Counted from the first letter of the stretch, positions 1 to 11,440 are shown. The stretch is 64,000 nucleotides of DNA from Siphonodentalium dalli (GCA_032622095.1 CP136062.1:136008960-136072959); one strand, 5' to 3'. Numbers and translations are program-made. Notes: generated by a model from the sequence alone, not told the origin.

Positions 1-2286
1 TTTCTGTCCTGATTTTGTGCTTGGCGAGTGCCGTAGAACTTCCGTACGCATAGGGGGTGAGCAATTTCCACATTTAAATCAGCTTCCGTATTCATGTTTG
101 CATATGCCTCTTCAGTGGATATACATGTGATTTCATGAGATATGTCCATATCAGAAGATAGAGCGAGTTTTGGAATTGCTGCTGTGGTTATCGCGGTCGA
201 GAATGTCCAAGATTTTGGTCTGTAACAGCTACATTGTATAGATGTGCCCGCACTCTCGTCATGGCTGTGCTGACAATAACAACTGAAGTTGCGGCATTTC
301 ACCGTTCCAAGATTGGCAGTTGGGTCGGGCCACACCCGATGAACTAGCATTGTCCCTGGGAATGCCTTCAGATCATCGGGAATGCATTCCAACATGTGTT
401 CTATCTGCGATGGAGTTACAAGCATCACTTGTATATTTGATTCAGACTGCTTCAATTCACTGTACAGTGTCTCTGCATCCGGTATGTCGGTACCACTGGC
501 CACAATCCGATCAGCGAGCCTTTTTGTTGCCGCGCCAATCCCATCCGCCGCCCCCTTTCCGTGTCCAGACTCCATGTAGTTCCATGTAACGTTGTTGAAG
601 CCACATTGCTGTGGAATTTTGCACACCAGGAACATGGATGACTTATTCCTATATTGAGACGACGGACTGTCGCTTAGAAGATGGAGATTGGTGGCGTTTG
701 GGTGTCGTAGCCTGATGTGTTCAAGGACGGGTTTCAGGTGGGCCCAAACCCCAAAGGATTCGTGGATATTTGACGATGACAATGTGGCGAATCCCTCTCG
801 TGTGCATGCCGAGGTATAGAATAAGCCAGTGTGCAGAGTTACTTGAGTTTGGGATGCCCCGAAATGTACAGCAGTTGTTTCGCGGGAATATTTTGCCTTC
901 CAGTTCTCCGAGAAATAAAAGTGCACAAGGACGTCTTCATCACTGAGATTAGCCTTTAGGTCACGGATAGTTGTAAATTGGTGATATGTCCTGTATAGAT
1001 GTTGTTTCATCGCAGACAGTGATCTGTTGACAGTCGCAATCAGGCATTTCAGAGTGGTCGACTTCTGCACTTTTGTTGACTTTTTTGTTGCTATCATATT
1101 CCCATTTCGGCCTTTGAATAGGTGGTTAAGTTTTGTCCATTCCTGCCAATTCACTGATTTGTCACCGTCTGCATCTTTCAATTGGACTTTCTGCTTGCTG
1201 CGGCATATAACGCATAGCCCATACATACAATCAAGGTTGCTTGTGTCACATACTATAGATGCGACGAATTCTTCTGGATCAGAGGTTGTTGCTAATTGCT
1301 CTCGCTGTAATCTCTCAAGACACAAACGAAAGTTCTCACATCTGACACAAAGACATATTTCTCTGTCTCTTATTGTAGGTTTCCTTACGTCATTTGGTCT
1401 ATTTTTACAGAAATAAGAGAACGAAACCTTAATGTCGCTCTCCATGGAAAATTTGTGGTGTAGCATTTTCATTGTATGCAACAAGAAACGCAATTGTTTT
1501 AACCCTTTCCCATGCTTTTTACATGCAGATATGCGGGAATTGTCGTCTCTTTCCATGAAATCTCTCACGGATGAACGCATTCTTTTGCATTTGTCCCTCA
1601 ATCGGACCCTCTGCTTTTGTCGTTGCTGGACGTTTCTGCTGAAATTTAACTCTGTCCGCATCATCCGCTGCAGTCGGTACTTCCTTGTGATCCCCGACTT
1701 CATGGATTGTAGAAGGCTTTTCTTTCTGGTAATGTCTAAGCTGGTTATGTCTTCCACGAGCGCGTGATGAAATACTAGCTTTCTTCTGACTGCCGTGTTC
1801 TGCTTCAACCCAGCACATGCAGAACGCATTATGTTTCTTGTCTTACTCCTTGGCGTAGTTACTGGGCATTTCTTGTTCAAGCGTTGGTTTTCTAAGCCGC
1901 TCGATCTTTCTTTCATTTTCTATGATATCGTCCTCTAGTTTACCTATTGTCCTATGAGCTTTTGATAACTCCACATTTCTCAGCTTAGGCCTTCCTCTGC
2001 CTCTGGTGCTCTCTGGTGTTACCGTGTCATGCTCCCTTCTATCCCTCTTTCGACCACGGTATGCCTTCGAATTCTCTCGCCATTGTCGCCGTCGAACCCG
2101 TTGGCCTCTCTCTGTTCTCTCGCCTATTTGTTTGACATTCATATCTTTCCTCTTCTTCCTGTCAGTATACTTCCTCTTCTCTTTCGCCAAATAAGCTGCA
2201 TGCTTCACTGGATCTTCCTTTATCCTCTGAAGCCATCGTCGTTGTCGCGTGGCAGCTTTGGTCACTGTATTCTTCTTTGGAGGCAT
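1..2286 (-). CDS. Transposase-like conserved invertebrate protein, frameshifted, runs off the left edge
   Basis: Seen: an ATG at 2286 opens a 147-codon frame rich in Lys/Arg that ends at a stop at 1843-1845. The frame one base over is open without a stop from about 1895 to base 1, roughly 630 codons. The two join naturally across a run of four T at 1888-1891, so one indel or assembly error splits a single long protein. Landmarks: basic N-terminus starting MPPKKN; helix-like Arg/Lys-rich stretch; Cys-rich segment with CLCVRC and CVIC near 1215-1345; FYFSENW near 900-920; SDSPSSQYRNK near 645-675; ESGHGKGAADGIG near 545-572; CYCQH further on. Family knowledge: this motif order occurs in a large group of unnamed invertebrate proteins that I regard as DDE-type transposases. 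Inference: the Asp of SDSP and the Glu of ESGHGKG could be catalytic, and the first Asp seems replaced by Tyr (915-917). A domesticated gene is an alternative. The C-terminus lies outside the window. Confidence 0.62.
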
Positions 2287-2442
2287 CTGTAAAGACAAGA
2301 GACAGAACTCTTTAGATTATTCAGCAAAGGAAATGAAAGGTTGTAACATAAAACAAATCTTCTTATTTTCTTGTTGAATGAACTAACAGAATTGTTGTGC
2401 AATTAGCCTGTCGCAATTGAAGACACATGGAATTGTGCGAAA

Positions 2443-2607
2443 ACCCTGTGCCAATTAAGCATTCTCTTATATATGTAAGTCCCCCATAGGGCGCTTCGCA
2501 TGTATAAGAGAATGCAATGACCTAGCAATATTTACCTTGATATTTTAAAACAGTGCATTCTCTTATATATGCGAGGCTCCCTATATAAGATAATGACCTT
2601 ACCGTGG
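2443..2607. repeat. Degenerate copy of the GCATTCTCTTATATATGCGAG hairpin element
   Basis: An inverted repeat at 2459-2515 begins GCATTCTCTTATATATG and returns as its complement. A second half-decayed hairpin lies at 2554-2597. The outer CCCTGTGCCAAT at about 2444 matches the same position in the copies at 13.4 kb and 52.2-53.3 kb, so this is an old copy of that TIR element without recognisable outer ends. Confidence 0.65.
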
Positions 2608-2739
2608 GGTCTTTAATGCTACACCAGCATATAGCTCTCGTCGTGAAAACGTTAAAATTCGGAACTGAACATTGCACCGAATGTGTTTGCAAATTGGAGG
2701 TGTGCACAGTCAGGGGACGTGGCTACTAGAAGACCTTAA

Positions 2740-3030
2740 AGGTACCAATCCGATCAGAGGGTCCTATATTACTATTTCTTTGGCTTTGGGGGTAAAAACA
2801 ATAATTGATTCGAGTCGAGGAACCTGCCAATCAACGCTCAGGGTGATCATATATCGATATTTGAACTTTTGAAGTTTTCTGGCCCAGAACACAGTCAAAA
2901 CTGCGTTATTATTACCACTTGATTTTAGAGTTATCCATCCTTGTCTGTTTGAATAGTGTTTGGTGTACACATCTCGAGCAGATTACAAAGTTAAGGGCAA
3001 TTATTAGTACTCATCTCGAGAAAAAAAAAA
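2740..3030 (+). mobile_element. Truncated copy of a TTAA-flanked AGGTACTCAATCCG element
   Basis: Starts TTAA-AGGTACCAATCCGAT and shares internal blocks (GATTCGAGTCGAGGAA, CCAGAACACAGTCAAAA, CATCTCGAG) with the copies at 7674-8469 and 23803-24281. The right terminal repeat is missing; similarity stops at a poly-A near 3020-3030. It is diverged, so probably the oldest of the three. Confidence 0.7.
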
Positions 3031-3210
3031 TGTGAGACTCTAATTCGGGGGGTATGTTAAACATGTATTACTATAATGCTTACCTGTCTTGTCTGTAAAT
3101 GTTTTGGTAGATATTAATCTTCTTTTCAAGATAAATGTAGAAATGAATGAATGTGCCGTTCTTTGTCGTCTGAATCTTTGGAACAACTTTGAACGACAGA
3201 GGGCGCAATT

Positions 3211-3285
3211 TAATAGGTCGTGTTAGGCATGGGTTAACTATACAAGGTTTTCACGCCGGAAGCCGGGGTTCAAATCCTACTTAGA
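3211..3285 (+). other. tRNA-like sequence (tRNA-Glu-like pseudogene or SINE head)
   Basis: A perfect B box GGTTCAAATCC lies at 3267-3277. Upstream, GGTTTTCAC at 3246-3254 resembles the anticodon loop of tRNA-Glu(TTC), and GGTCGTGTTAGG near 3216 resembles a degraded A box. I could not pair a convincing acceptor stem. A T-rich tail follows. Most likely a tRNA pseudogene or SINE head, not a working tRNA. Confidence 0.35.
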
Positions 3286-3605
3286 ACAATTATGTAATTT
3301 TGTTTTTATTTTTTTATTTATATTTTCTTCTTTATGATATATAATGTTAAATAATAAATATGATAAATTATGTTCGATAAATCTGATTTTTTTTTATCTA
3401 CACAGAGCTCAACTTCTTGCAGTTGGAGAAGATTAAGTGAATCTGATTTTATATAAAATGTCCATATGCAAAAAAAAAGTAATGTGCCAAACAATGTATC
3501 CACTATTTCGAAGCTCATTGGTAATGATGCAACTTCACATAAAACTGTACAAAATTACATTCAAAGCAATTTAGATGATATTATAATTCACTGAAACGTG
3601 ACGAT

Positions 3606-3676
3606 GTCTCCGTGGTTCAGTGGTTAGCGCGTCAGTGTCGTGTTATTATGTCGGGGGTTCGAATTCATTACATATT
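3606..3676 (+). other. tRNA-like sequence with A and B boxes
   Basis: TGGTTCAGTGG at 3613-3623 fits the pol III A box and GGTTCGAATTC at 3656-3666 fits the B box, with tRNA-like spacing. The 5' end GTCTCCG does not pair with the expected 3' acceptor strand and the anticodon arm is poor. A long T-rich tail (3671-3715) follows. A tRNA-derived SINE head or pseudogene is likelier than a functional gene. Confidence 0.42.
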
Positions 3677-4200
3677 TTTTTTTATACATATATTTTTTTG
3701 TTAATAATTTTTTTCAATAGATAAACGTTCTGATCGATGACTTAATCGGTCCTTTTGATTTTTTTTTATTCCGACATTTTACTGTGACTTGTGCGAGTGT
3801 CAATGTTGTCGGACTGACGACGACTCGAGTCTCGACTCTTCAATCGGAGTGCTCCTCAATTCAGTGCTACATTTCTACATTGATAATTCGAATTTAGAAA
3901 TATCCTGACAATTTAATGTTATATAGACCTAACGTGATTATTATTATTATAATACAAAATATATATTAGACGCTCCCTATAAACTATCCAAAATGGCGAT
4001 CAATATATTTTTTTGTCATAAAAGTGATTCGACATAGTCCTATTTCGAGGTTATCGTGTACCTATTGCAATTCAGAAAAAAATGCATTTTTTGGATTTTT
4101 GAATTGAAAATATCTGAGTTGTCTTCATAATGCAACTCAGCTGACCTCATTTCTGTCGCGTAGATGTTCCCTAATGACAAAAAATTATTACACCAACACA

Positions 4201-4601
4201 GCGTCATTACACTAACACAAACGGCGTTAGTGTAATGACGCGTTAGTGTAATGACGATTTCGCGTTCGTCATGTGATAACATTTTTGAATATCGTCAACC
4301 AAACCAATCAACTAGTTTATAAACACGCTTACCTCGGGCGCTTTTATCACAGCTGATTAATGTTCAGTCAGTACATACGTTATTCTAGTGTTCGGCGTTA
4401 GTGTAATGACGGTGAATAAATATACGGTTCAAAATCCGGTGTTTCAAGGGTTTATTTCTCTGAAAATTTCAGGAATACTCAGTCAACATATTTTTTTATT
4501 GTTAGCATGCAAGTTTCCGTTCACGTTGCGACGGATAGGATATACAACTGACGCCAAGGGAAAACATGCCAACACATTTTATGCTCGCGTTAGTGTAATG
4601 A
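4201..4601. repeat. Five copies of CGTTAGTGTAATGACG in both orientations
   Basis: The 16-mer occurs at 4225-4240, 4241-4256 and 4396-4411, as a 14-base match at 4588-4601, and inverted at 4202-4217. The inverted copy and the adjacent pair could form a hairpin. No coding role is evident; translations on either strand give short unrelated peptides. Confidence 0.7.
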
Positions 4602-5309
4602 TTGCAGATCGTGGGACAACGTTTTTGGGACAAGCAAATAGCTTTTTGTAGGATACTCCTTTGGTTTCTCTGTAAAATGTTGGTGGCGTTAGATTCCTTG
4701 CAAAATTCCACACCAGAAGTTGGATTTCGGTTATGAAAACACAACCGCCAGTGCATAAGAAAAATCGGAGAAACTCGACGTATCTCCTCTGGGACATGCA
4801 GTTTCGTGGTATCTTGCCGGTTATCGTCATGCATGAGACCCATATTGGAGTGTGGTAATCACTTCATTTTGGTATCTAATTAAAGCCTGGATTCTCAGTT
4901 TTAAAATGAATGCCTTTTTACTAGATCGTGATGATCAGTGCTTGTCTTGTGGCGAATTTTGACCATTGGACAGTGTTTTGCTCAGTTACCGTAGAATCAC
5001 CCATCTGCCATATTGCTTTGCCATGAATATTAATTATTTCCTTTTTACCTTATTCTCATTCGAGCTCAATAATGTTCATAAAATGGCCGCCTCTAGGACC
5101 ACCTACCGATCTGTTCAGAAGAATAGGTTTAGTTTGGTCTATCGGGTTTATTGTCGTTTCAGCCACCAGGCAATACTACGACGTTAACAGTTTTATGGGC
5201 GGAGGTGAGACCGCGCAGAGGGTCAATTTCCACGGGGAAACTCCATTGGTTGTGGAAATAGCCGAAGCCCGCATCGAGAAGCAAGAGAAAACCATATATA
5301 TCGTACTAA

Positions 5310-6717
5310 GGGTCTATTCTCATTGCACACGCGCGTGCGATTAATCGCAGCGTTTTTTAAGGTAGAGAGGCTCTATATGTGTGTTCGATGGCATTCCTTC
5401 CTCCCACTGCTAAGAGTTCCCCCAATAGGGGTGGGGGTCTGACGAACACATTCATACACAGGTCTAGGGTAGGTTGGAGGATGATAAAGTACTTTCGGTT
5501 GGGGGTGACCACATGCAGGCCTATATATGCTGACACATTAACTTTAATTTTCCTCAGTTAGATTTACTCAGGTATAAGTTGAGTATAACGAGCCATGCCA
5601 TCAAAATGACATAAGTTTTGAGGATACAATTATATCTAGCTAATTATAATTAGAAATAGAGGGTTCAATTCCATGTAGTTGGGCATAAATATGCATATTT
5701 TATTCCAGCTTGAAACGTATATAACACTATATAGTACGATCACAACCCAGATTACAGGAGTTTTATGTATATAATTGTTATTATCACTCAAGATTACAAA
5801 AGTGTACGATTCAAGTGGTTGAATTAGATCTTTCAACATTTTACCTTATAGTTAGCTAGGTCTGACAAAAATCGTCTTTCTGAATAAAGCTCATTTAAAA
5901 CATTTGTACTCAAACATATGATATCCAGTAAAAATTATGGGGAAAGAGGGGATGAGACTCCAATTTGTTGGGAGAAAAACAAATAGATTTGCATGTAGGG
6001 AGGATGATAGACCCATGGTTGGGAGGGATTTTTATGTTCAACCCTGTGTATGAACGTTTTTGTTCAGACCCCTCCCCCATCATCGAGTGCTCGTTTGTAT
6101 AGCCGCTGGTAACAGCGACAACGCGGTACTATAATTGACGAACCACCATTCAAATAGAATAAGTGATGGGACTCAAAATTCGACCTTAAGAGTCACACAC
6201 GCATCGTTTCAGGTCGAATTCTGTCGCCAGGACGCTGTTCGCGCATGCATGAGCGATTGATTTCAATTTGATCGCCATTGGCGGCTTATCATCAGTGATC
6301 GCACATGCTAAACGGCACATTACTATCAATCTATATATTCACAATCTTGGGTACAGTGTTGCGCGAGACTGACAGGTAATATAATTCGACTGAATTCTAC
6401 AAAAATCACCACTGATGCTAGCTATACGTTGGAAACTTCTTTCCAAGCCATTTCCTTTCCGTACTTCATTTATTATTTTATCGCCCATCAGTTATGAGAA
6501 TGACTGTACCCGGATAGTATATGTGACCGAGTGAACCATGCCATTCTCTGTAACGGCTATCTCAATGGCGAGGTTGATTGCATAAGATGATTGGTCACGA
6601 ATAGGACGTGGTTGTTTGAGGAAGGTAATTGATCACGAATCGCTCTGTGTTATGTTAACACCCACCTTAAAAAACGCTGCGATTAATCGCACGCGCGTGT
6701 GCAATGAGAATAGACCC
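5310..6717. mobile_element. PIF/Harbinger-like MITE with perfect 54-bp terminal inverted repeats
   Basis: Bases 5310-5363 and 6664-6717 are exact reverse complements over 54 bp, starting GGGTCTATTCTCATTGCAC. The element is flanked by TAA on both sides (5307-5309 and 6718-6720), which fits the TWA target duplication of the PIF/Harbinger superfamily, as does the G-rich terminus. The 1408-bp interior has no transposase-like ORF, so it is non-autonomous. Identical termini suggest recent activity or conversion. Confidence 0.82.
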
Positions 6718-7673
6718 TAATCAAGTTACATCCCGTCTCGTTCATAAAAAATCCAACCTGTTTACCAATCGCTGTGCGGCATATTTTGACATAATGCGTC
6801 ATGCACCATGAGCCACCGGTACTGTTGGGGAGAATATGTTTATGAACGTCGCATCACTGGGGCCATATTGGTCTAGTCCTGATATTATTTAAAATATAAT
6901 AAGCAGTTTCATTCTCTTTTCGATTTTGTCAGTGACCTTGTATTAATTAACTGAAACGAATCGGATCAGTATTTTAATCTCATCGACCAAACTGGCAAAC
7001 TAGCCCGAAATTCCGTGTATCCACGTTTGATCGATCGACTCACGTGTTATGACAAACACTAAACAATATGACAGTAACTGTCGACAGCATATGCGTAGTA
7101 TTGCTTTTGCGAATACTATGGTATACTCAATCATGTAAACATAAACAGATGAACACATATAGTGTAACGGCTGTTGTCCATCGACATACAAAATGAGTAT
7201 GCACAAGTTACTGGTGGCTTCAGCCATCCCCATGTCCATTGGGGCACTGGTGGTCAGACATGATGGACATGCTTAACTATGACTATAAGAAAACCAATAT
7301 AAACAAAGTCATGATAGTAGAATGGGAAATCAGACTACAACTACTCATATTCGTGATACTATAGATACAACAGATGTGGTCTCGTTTGAACCATGTGACG
7401 AGTGTGAATGTTGTCAGACTAACATGCCTGTGCAATATACATTGCCACATTTCCAGGTTGTATTGATCATTAATTGTCCCATGATTCCTAAACTTTTCCA
7501 AAATTACTGATTAGTATCGACTCATACATTTTGATAGACCACGTGTGACCCATTAATGAAATGTTAAGGTCTAGTCGCACGTTTTGCCGAATATATTGCT
7601 ATTTCAAAATGGATTTTATCAAAATCGGTCTGGAATTTATTTGGGAAATTTGGTAAATATGATTAAAATTTAA

Positions 7674-8469
7674 AGGTACTCAATCCGATAAAACTCCTCT
7701 CAATTACTATTTCAATGGGTTCGGGGGTCAAAAATATTTGATTCGAGTCGAGGAAGCCACACATCAAAGCTCAGATTTTTTAGATATCGATTTTAGAAAT
7801 CTATTATTTTTCATTATCGGGAATACTTTCTGTCCCAGAACACAGTCAAAATTGCGTTATTATTACCACTGATTTTAGAGTTATCCACCCTTGTCTGTTT
7901 GAATAGTGTTTTGGTGTACACATCTCGAGCATATTACGAAGTTGAAGGCAATTATTAGTACTCATCTCGAGTAAATAACAAATTTCAAAAATCAATATCT
8001 AATAACTCTGAGCTTTGTTTGATGGGTTCCTCGACTCGAATCAAAATTGTTTTGGGACCCTCTGTTCGGATTGAGTACCTTTGGGGGTAAAATATTTTTG
8101 ATTCGAGTCGAGGAACCCATCAAACAAAGCTCAGAGTTATTAGATATTGATTTTTGAAATTTGTTATTTACTCGAGATGAGTACTAATAATTGCCTTCAA
8201 CTGCCGTAATCTGCGCTGGATGTGTACACCAAAATCTCTTCAAACAGACAAGGATGGATAACTCTAAAATCAAGTGGTAATAATAACGCAATTTTGACTG
8301 AGTTCTGGGCCAGATAGTATTCCCGATAATGAAAAATAATAGATTTCTAAAATCGATATCTAACAAATCTGAGCTTTGATGGGTGACTTCCTCGACTCGA
8401 ATCAAATATTTTTGACCCCCGAAGCCATTCAAATAGTAATTGAGAGGAGTTTTATCGGATTGAGTACCT
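7674..8469. mobile_element. Head-to-head dimer of the TTAA-flanked AGGTACTCAATCCG element
   Basis: TTAA at 7670-7673 and 8470-8473 flanks termini AGGTACTCAATCCGAT and its complement. A full ~405-bp monomer (7674 to about 8078, ending GGATTGAGTACCT) abuts a second copy in reverse orientation, making a nearly 800-bp palindrome. The TTAA flank suggests a piggyBac-type mechanism; this is inferred from the flank alone. The ORF readable on the minus strand at 8184-8432 is repeat sequence, not a gene. Confidence 0.75.
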
Positions 8470-8626
8470 TTAAGAACCGTCTATCAGTTGGAATTTATAA
8501 GCCTACTTTCTTTACTTTTATGCCAAGAAAAATATGTTTTTAATTTCACTGTTTTCAGGACTGGTGCTAACAATTCCTGTTAAATAGGCAAAATATAACA
8601 TTTTCACAAGTGGTAGCGCTTTTATA

Positions 8627-8648
8627 GTATATATATATATATATATAT
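8627..8648. repeat. (TA)n microsatellite
   Basis: An uninterrupted alternating TA run of about 22 bases; a similar run lies at 15048-15076. Confidence 0.9.
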
Positions 8649-9198
8649 CCATGCTATTATATCCGAAGCTCATGAGACAGTGCACAAGAGGTAACTTTCT
8701 TTTAATTGGAGAAATTTCATAATTATTATCGCTCAGACAGACAACGACAATTAAATTATTTTAAAGAATTGTCAAGTAAAGCCAATGCAATGCAACATTG
8801 GGCTGGGATGAGTTCTCGGTCATAAGTCCATAATCAAATATCAGCTGACCACGGTATCTATACATACTACACTATATATATATGTCCTACATCCAGTTGA
8901 TTGCTCTCTGAATGAGTGCACCGGACTGCATATATGATGGACCGTCCAGTTTCCGATCACGTAACGGTTAAAACACCTCCTACTAGTCATACAAAATAAT
9001 ATAGTTTATTTTTTCATTTGTATGTAAATTGATATTAGTTATAGCGTCATATATGTGAAGAAAGTTTCAATAAAGTATGTATTAGGTCACCAAACGCCCG
9101 CCGGAACCTAGCGGGTATTTGTAGTCACACAAGAATAACTATTTGTATATATAGCGGCTTCATTTTTCGTTGTAACGTATGAGATATGCACAATAGAA

Positions 9199-9771
9199 AT
9201 GCATAAAAATAAACACGTGAGATATATTGATTATATTTCAGGAGTTATCCAATCTGCGAATCTTAATGATAACTGGGATAACCAAACTCCTCTATCATGC
9301 AGCTCCTTTAGAAGTTTTAATGCAACAATAATTGAAGAGTTTAGAATCCAGTGGCGTAACGATTTTGGTTCCTCGGAAAGAGGGGAGTTTTATAAACTTC
9401 TGAAATCACAACCCTCATTGAGTTGGCACTATACTAACACGCCATTTGACATTATGATCCACGTTCAGAAAATACGAACATCCAATCATAAATTGGGTAT
9501 TGAGACCGGTAGGTGGAGAAAACGGAAAAGCAAACATAAAACTAATAACAAAGACAGTTCTTGCTCGCTTTGCAACGCACTGATATGTGATGAATTTCAT
9601 TTTATATTAATGTGTCCGCAACTCAAATATTTGCGCGAGAAATTTATTCCGAAGTCATGTAATGACGCACCGTCGAGAGAACTTTTATTCGAAATTCTTA
9701 GCTCAACCAGTCCTGAGATATTGAACAATTTGGCAATTTTTATTAAACTAGGTTTGAAACATTTCCTATAA
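9199..9771 (+). pseudogene. C-terminal fragment of LINE ORF2 (reverse transcriptase protein tail)
   Basis: A 190-residue frame with the signature of the region downstream of a LINE reverse transcriptase: FDIMIHVQKIRTSNHKLGIETGRWR, then a zinc-knuckle-like C-x2-C...H-x4-C (CSLC...HFILMC), then the common (D)EFHFILMCPQ...LREKFIP block. This segment probably binds nucleic acid in target-primed reverse transcription. The palm domain and endonuclease are absent, so this is a truncated insertion that cannot move by itself. The initial Met is incidental; coding similarity may begin slightly upstream. The exact clade cannot be set from this piece. Confidence 0.75.
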
Positions 9772-9915
9772 TCAGGGCACACTTTTGAAGGCTGTATTGT
9801 ATTTTTAGCTGTACTCGTTTGCATATATTGAATATGTTAGGTGTATATGTTATTTAATGTTACATGTTTGTTTAGTCCACTGAATGACATGTATTTGTAC
9901 GATGTTACAGTTTAA

Positions 9916-11006
9916 CTCTTTCACTGCCGATCGCGACTACAGTCGAATTACCCATACACTGCCGATAGCGACTTGAGTCGAAATCGGGTACATGCTGACA
10001 GTAGGACGGGTACATGTGGTGTAAATATGGCCGTCCAGTGAATATGAGGCATATGAGTTCCAGTGATGGGCACATACATGACATTTTTATAAGTTCCAGA
10101 CTATATAACACTAGGAAACGTGTGAGATTGTGCAGATAAGAGGCATTCTCTGTATATAGGACTATATAACGCGAACCGTTATATAAGGGCACTTGGTGAT
10201 GTCATGGTCACGTGGTCTTTTCATAGTTCACGTGTGTATCTCTAGCTATCACATTTTTACCAATAATATAAAATGGAAACTCAAATACAACAACCTACCC
10301 AATATGATATGTTCATCAAATACTTATAACATGATGAAGTCGGAAAATACCCAAAACATACGGCCATACTAGTGTTATATGTAGATCCAAGATGGCCACC
10401 AAGGTCACGTGACCAATTTGAGGTGGCCTATGTGGCTCCAACATATCAACATGTCTATATGGTCCAACAACAGAAGTAAGACATTTACGATATATTGAAA
10501 TGTTAATGCAATACCCACACCTATACATGTGTGTACATGGTATATGTGACCACTCACGCATAGGTTCATGGTAATCACCACGGTCACGTGACCTATTCAA
10601 ATTTGGGTATATATAGCACATTTTTACGGGTATGTGTCCCTCCCTGAAAGATGACAACTAACGTGAGAAATAAATGTTGAGAATGACCAATTTCTGGCAA
10701 TTTTCTACTTCGATGGCACCCATATATACCCATATATGCATGAATAGGCATCAAACACAGCCATTAGTGTGTAAACCAAGATGGCCGCCAAGGTCACGTG
10801 ACCTCAATGGTGGTGGCGTGAGTTGTTATGAACTTACGATGCCTATGTCTAGTCACATATGAAGTTTCAACACGTTATTCCAAGCGATACTTGAGATACC
10901 CTATGTTACTTATTATACACCCATAATGTATTCTATACATTGTATATATGTATTGTATGCTTGGCAGTGGGGAGTCCGTCTGTGGTGCTGAGTGGCAGTG
11001 AAAGAG
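9916..11006. mobile_element. piggyBac-like MITE inserted in the LINE 3' region
   Basis: TTAA at 9912-9915 and 11007-11010 brackets inverted termini CTCTTTCACTGCC and GGCAGTGAAAGAG. A TTAA target plus TIRs with a C-rich start followed by TTTCACTGCC fits piggyBac-type elements. The 1091-bp interior has no transposase ORF. It carries about four diverged ~200-bp units, each with a palindromic GGTCACGTG core, three of them complete as GGTCACGTGACC (10402, 10580 and 10791 approximately). Confidence 0.75.
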
Positions 11007-11224
11007 TTAATATTGAATATGTAATATTTGTTTTGTAATGTTTCTGTGAACCGCTAATTATCGTTCAATGTGTAAATAGTGTAAATAATTGTCTCATGTC
11101 CCATGTAAAAATGGCTGAGAATAAAGCATTCATTCATTCATATGATGTTATGTCATGCAACTACCATTAAAAACGCAACGTTATGACACAACTGCATGCA
11201 TATGGCTACCTCTCATAGAGTCAT

Positions 11225-11440
11225 GTGCTTTTAACACACTCCGTTGCCGCCCCTTTGCACCACCCGCACTGTCCTTACGTGCGTCTCTATATACGCACCT
11301 GCTATGCGTCATGGTAGTAACACTCTCTTGATGTATACTTACCATGACGTAGGCTATAGCAGGCGCGTGTATATACATAGGAACGGTACATGCGGGCAGT
11401 GTGGGATGGGGAGGGGGCAGTGAGCGCGTTATAAGCCATT
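11225..11440. repeat. Imperfect foldback (~80-bp arms)
   Basis: The left arm around 11235-11315 (…CGCACCTGCTATGCGTCATGGTA) is complementary, with mismatches, to 11340-11440 (TACCATGACGTAGGCTATAGC…). The loop is about 25 bases. Probably a small foldback transposon; no coding content. Confidence 0.6.

Larger units (their letters stand above)
9196..11141 (+). mobile_element. 5'-truncated LINE (non-LTR retrotransposon), 3' part
   Basis: Contains the C-terminal LINE ORF at 9199-9771 followed by a long non-coding stretch ending AATAAAGCATTCATTCATTC near 11119-11140, a typical LINE 3' tail with a short tandem repeat. The 3' region is interrupted by a TTAA-flanked MITE (9916-11006). The 5' end of the element is missing, as usual for LINEs. 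Confidence 0.7.

Noticed and set aside
1519-1818. Minus-strand frame of 99 codons as a separate gene
   Set aside because: It overlaps the longer conserved frame one base over, which carries the recognisable motifs and continues to base 1.
320-2298. Several plus-strand frames of 60-129 codons
   Set aside because: They are antisense shadows of the long minus-strand transposase-like frame.
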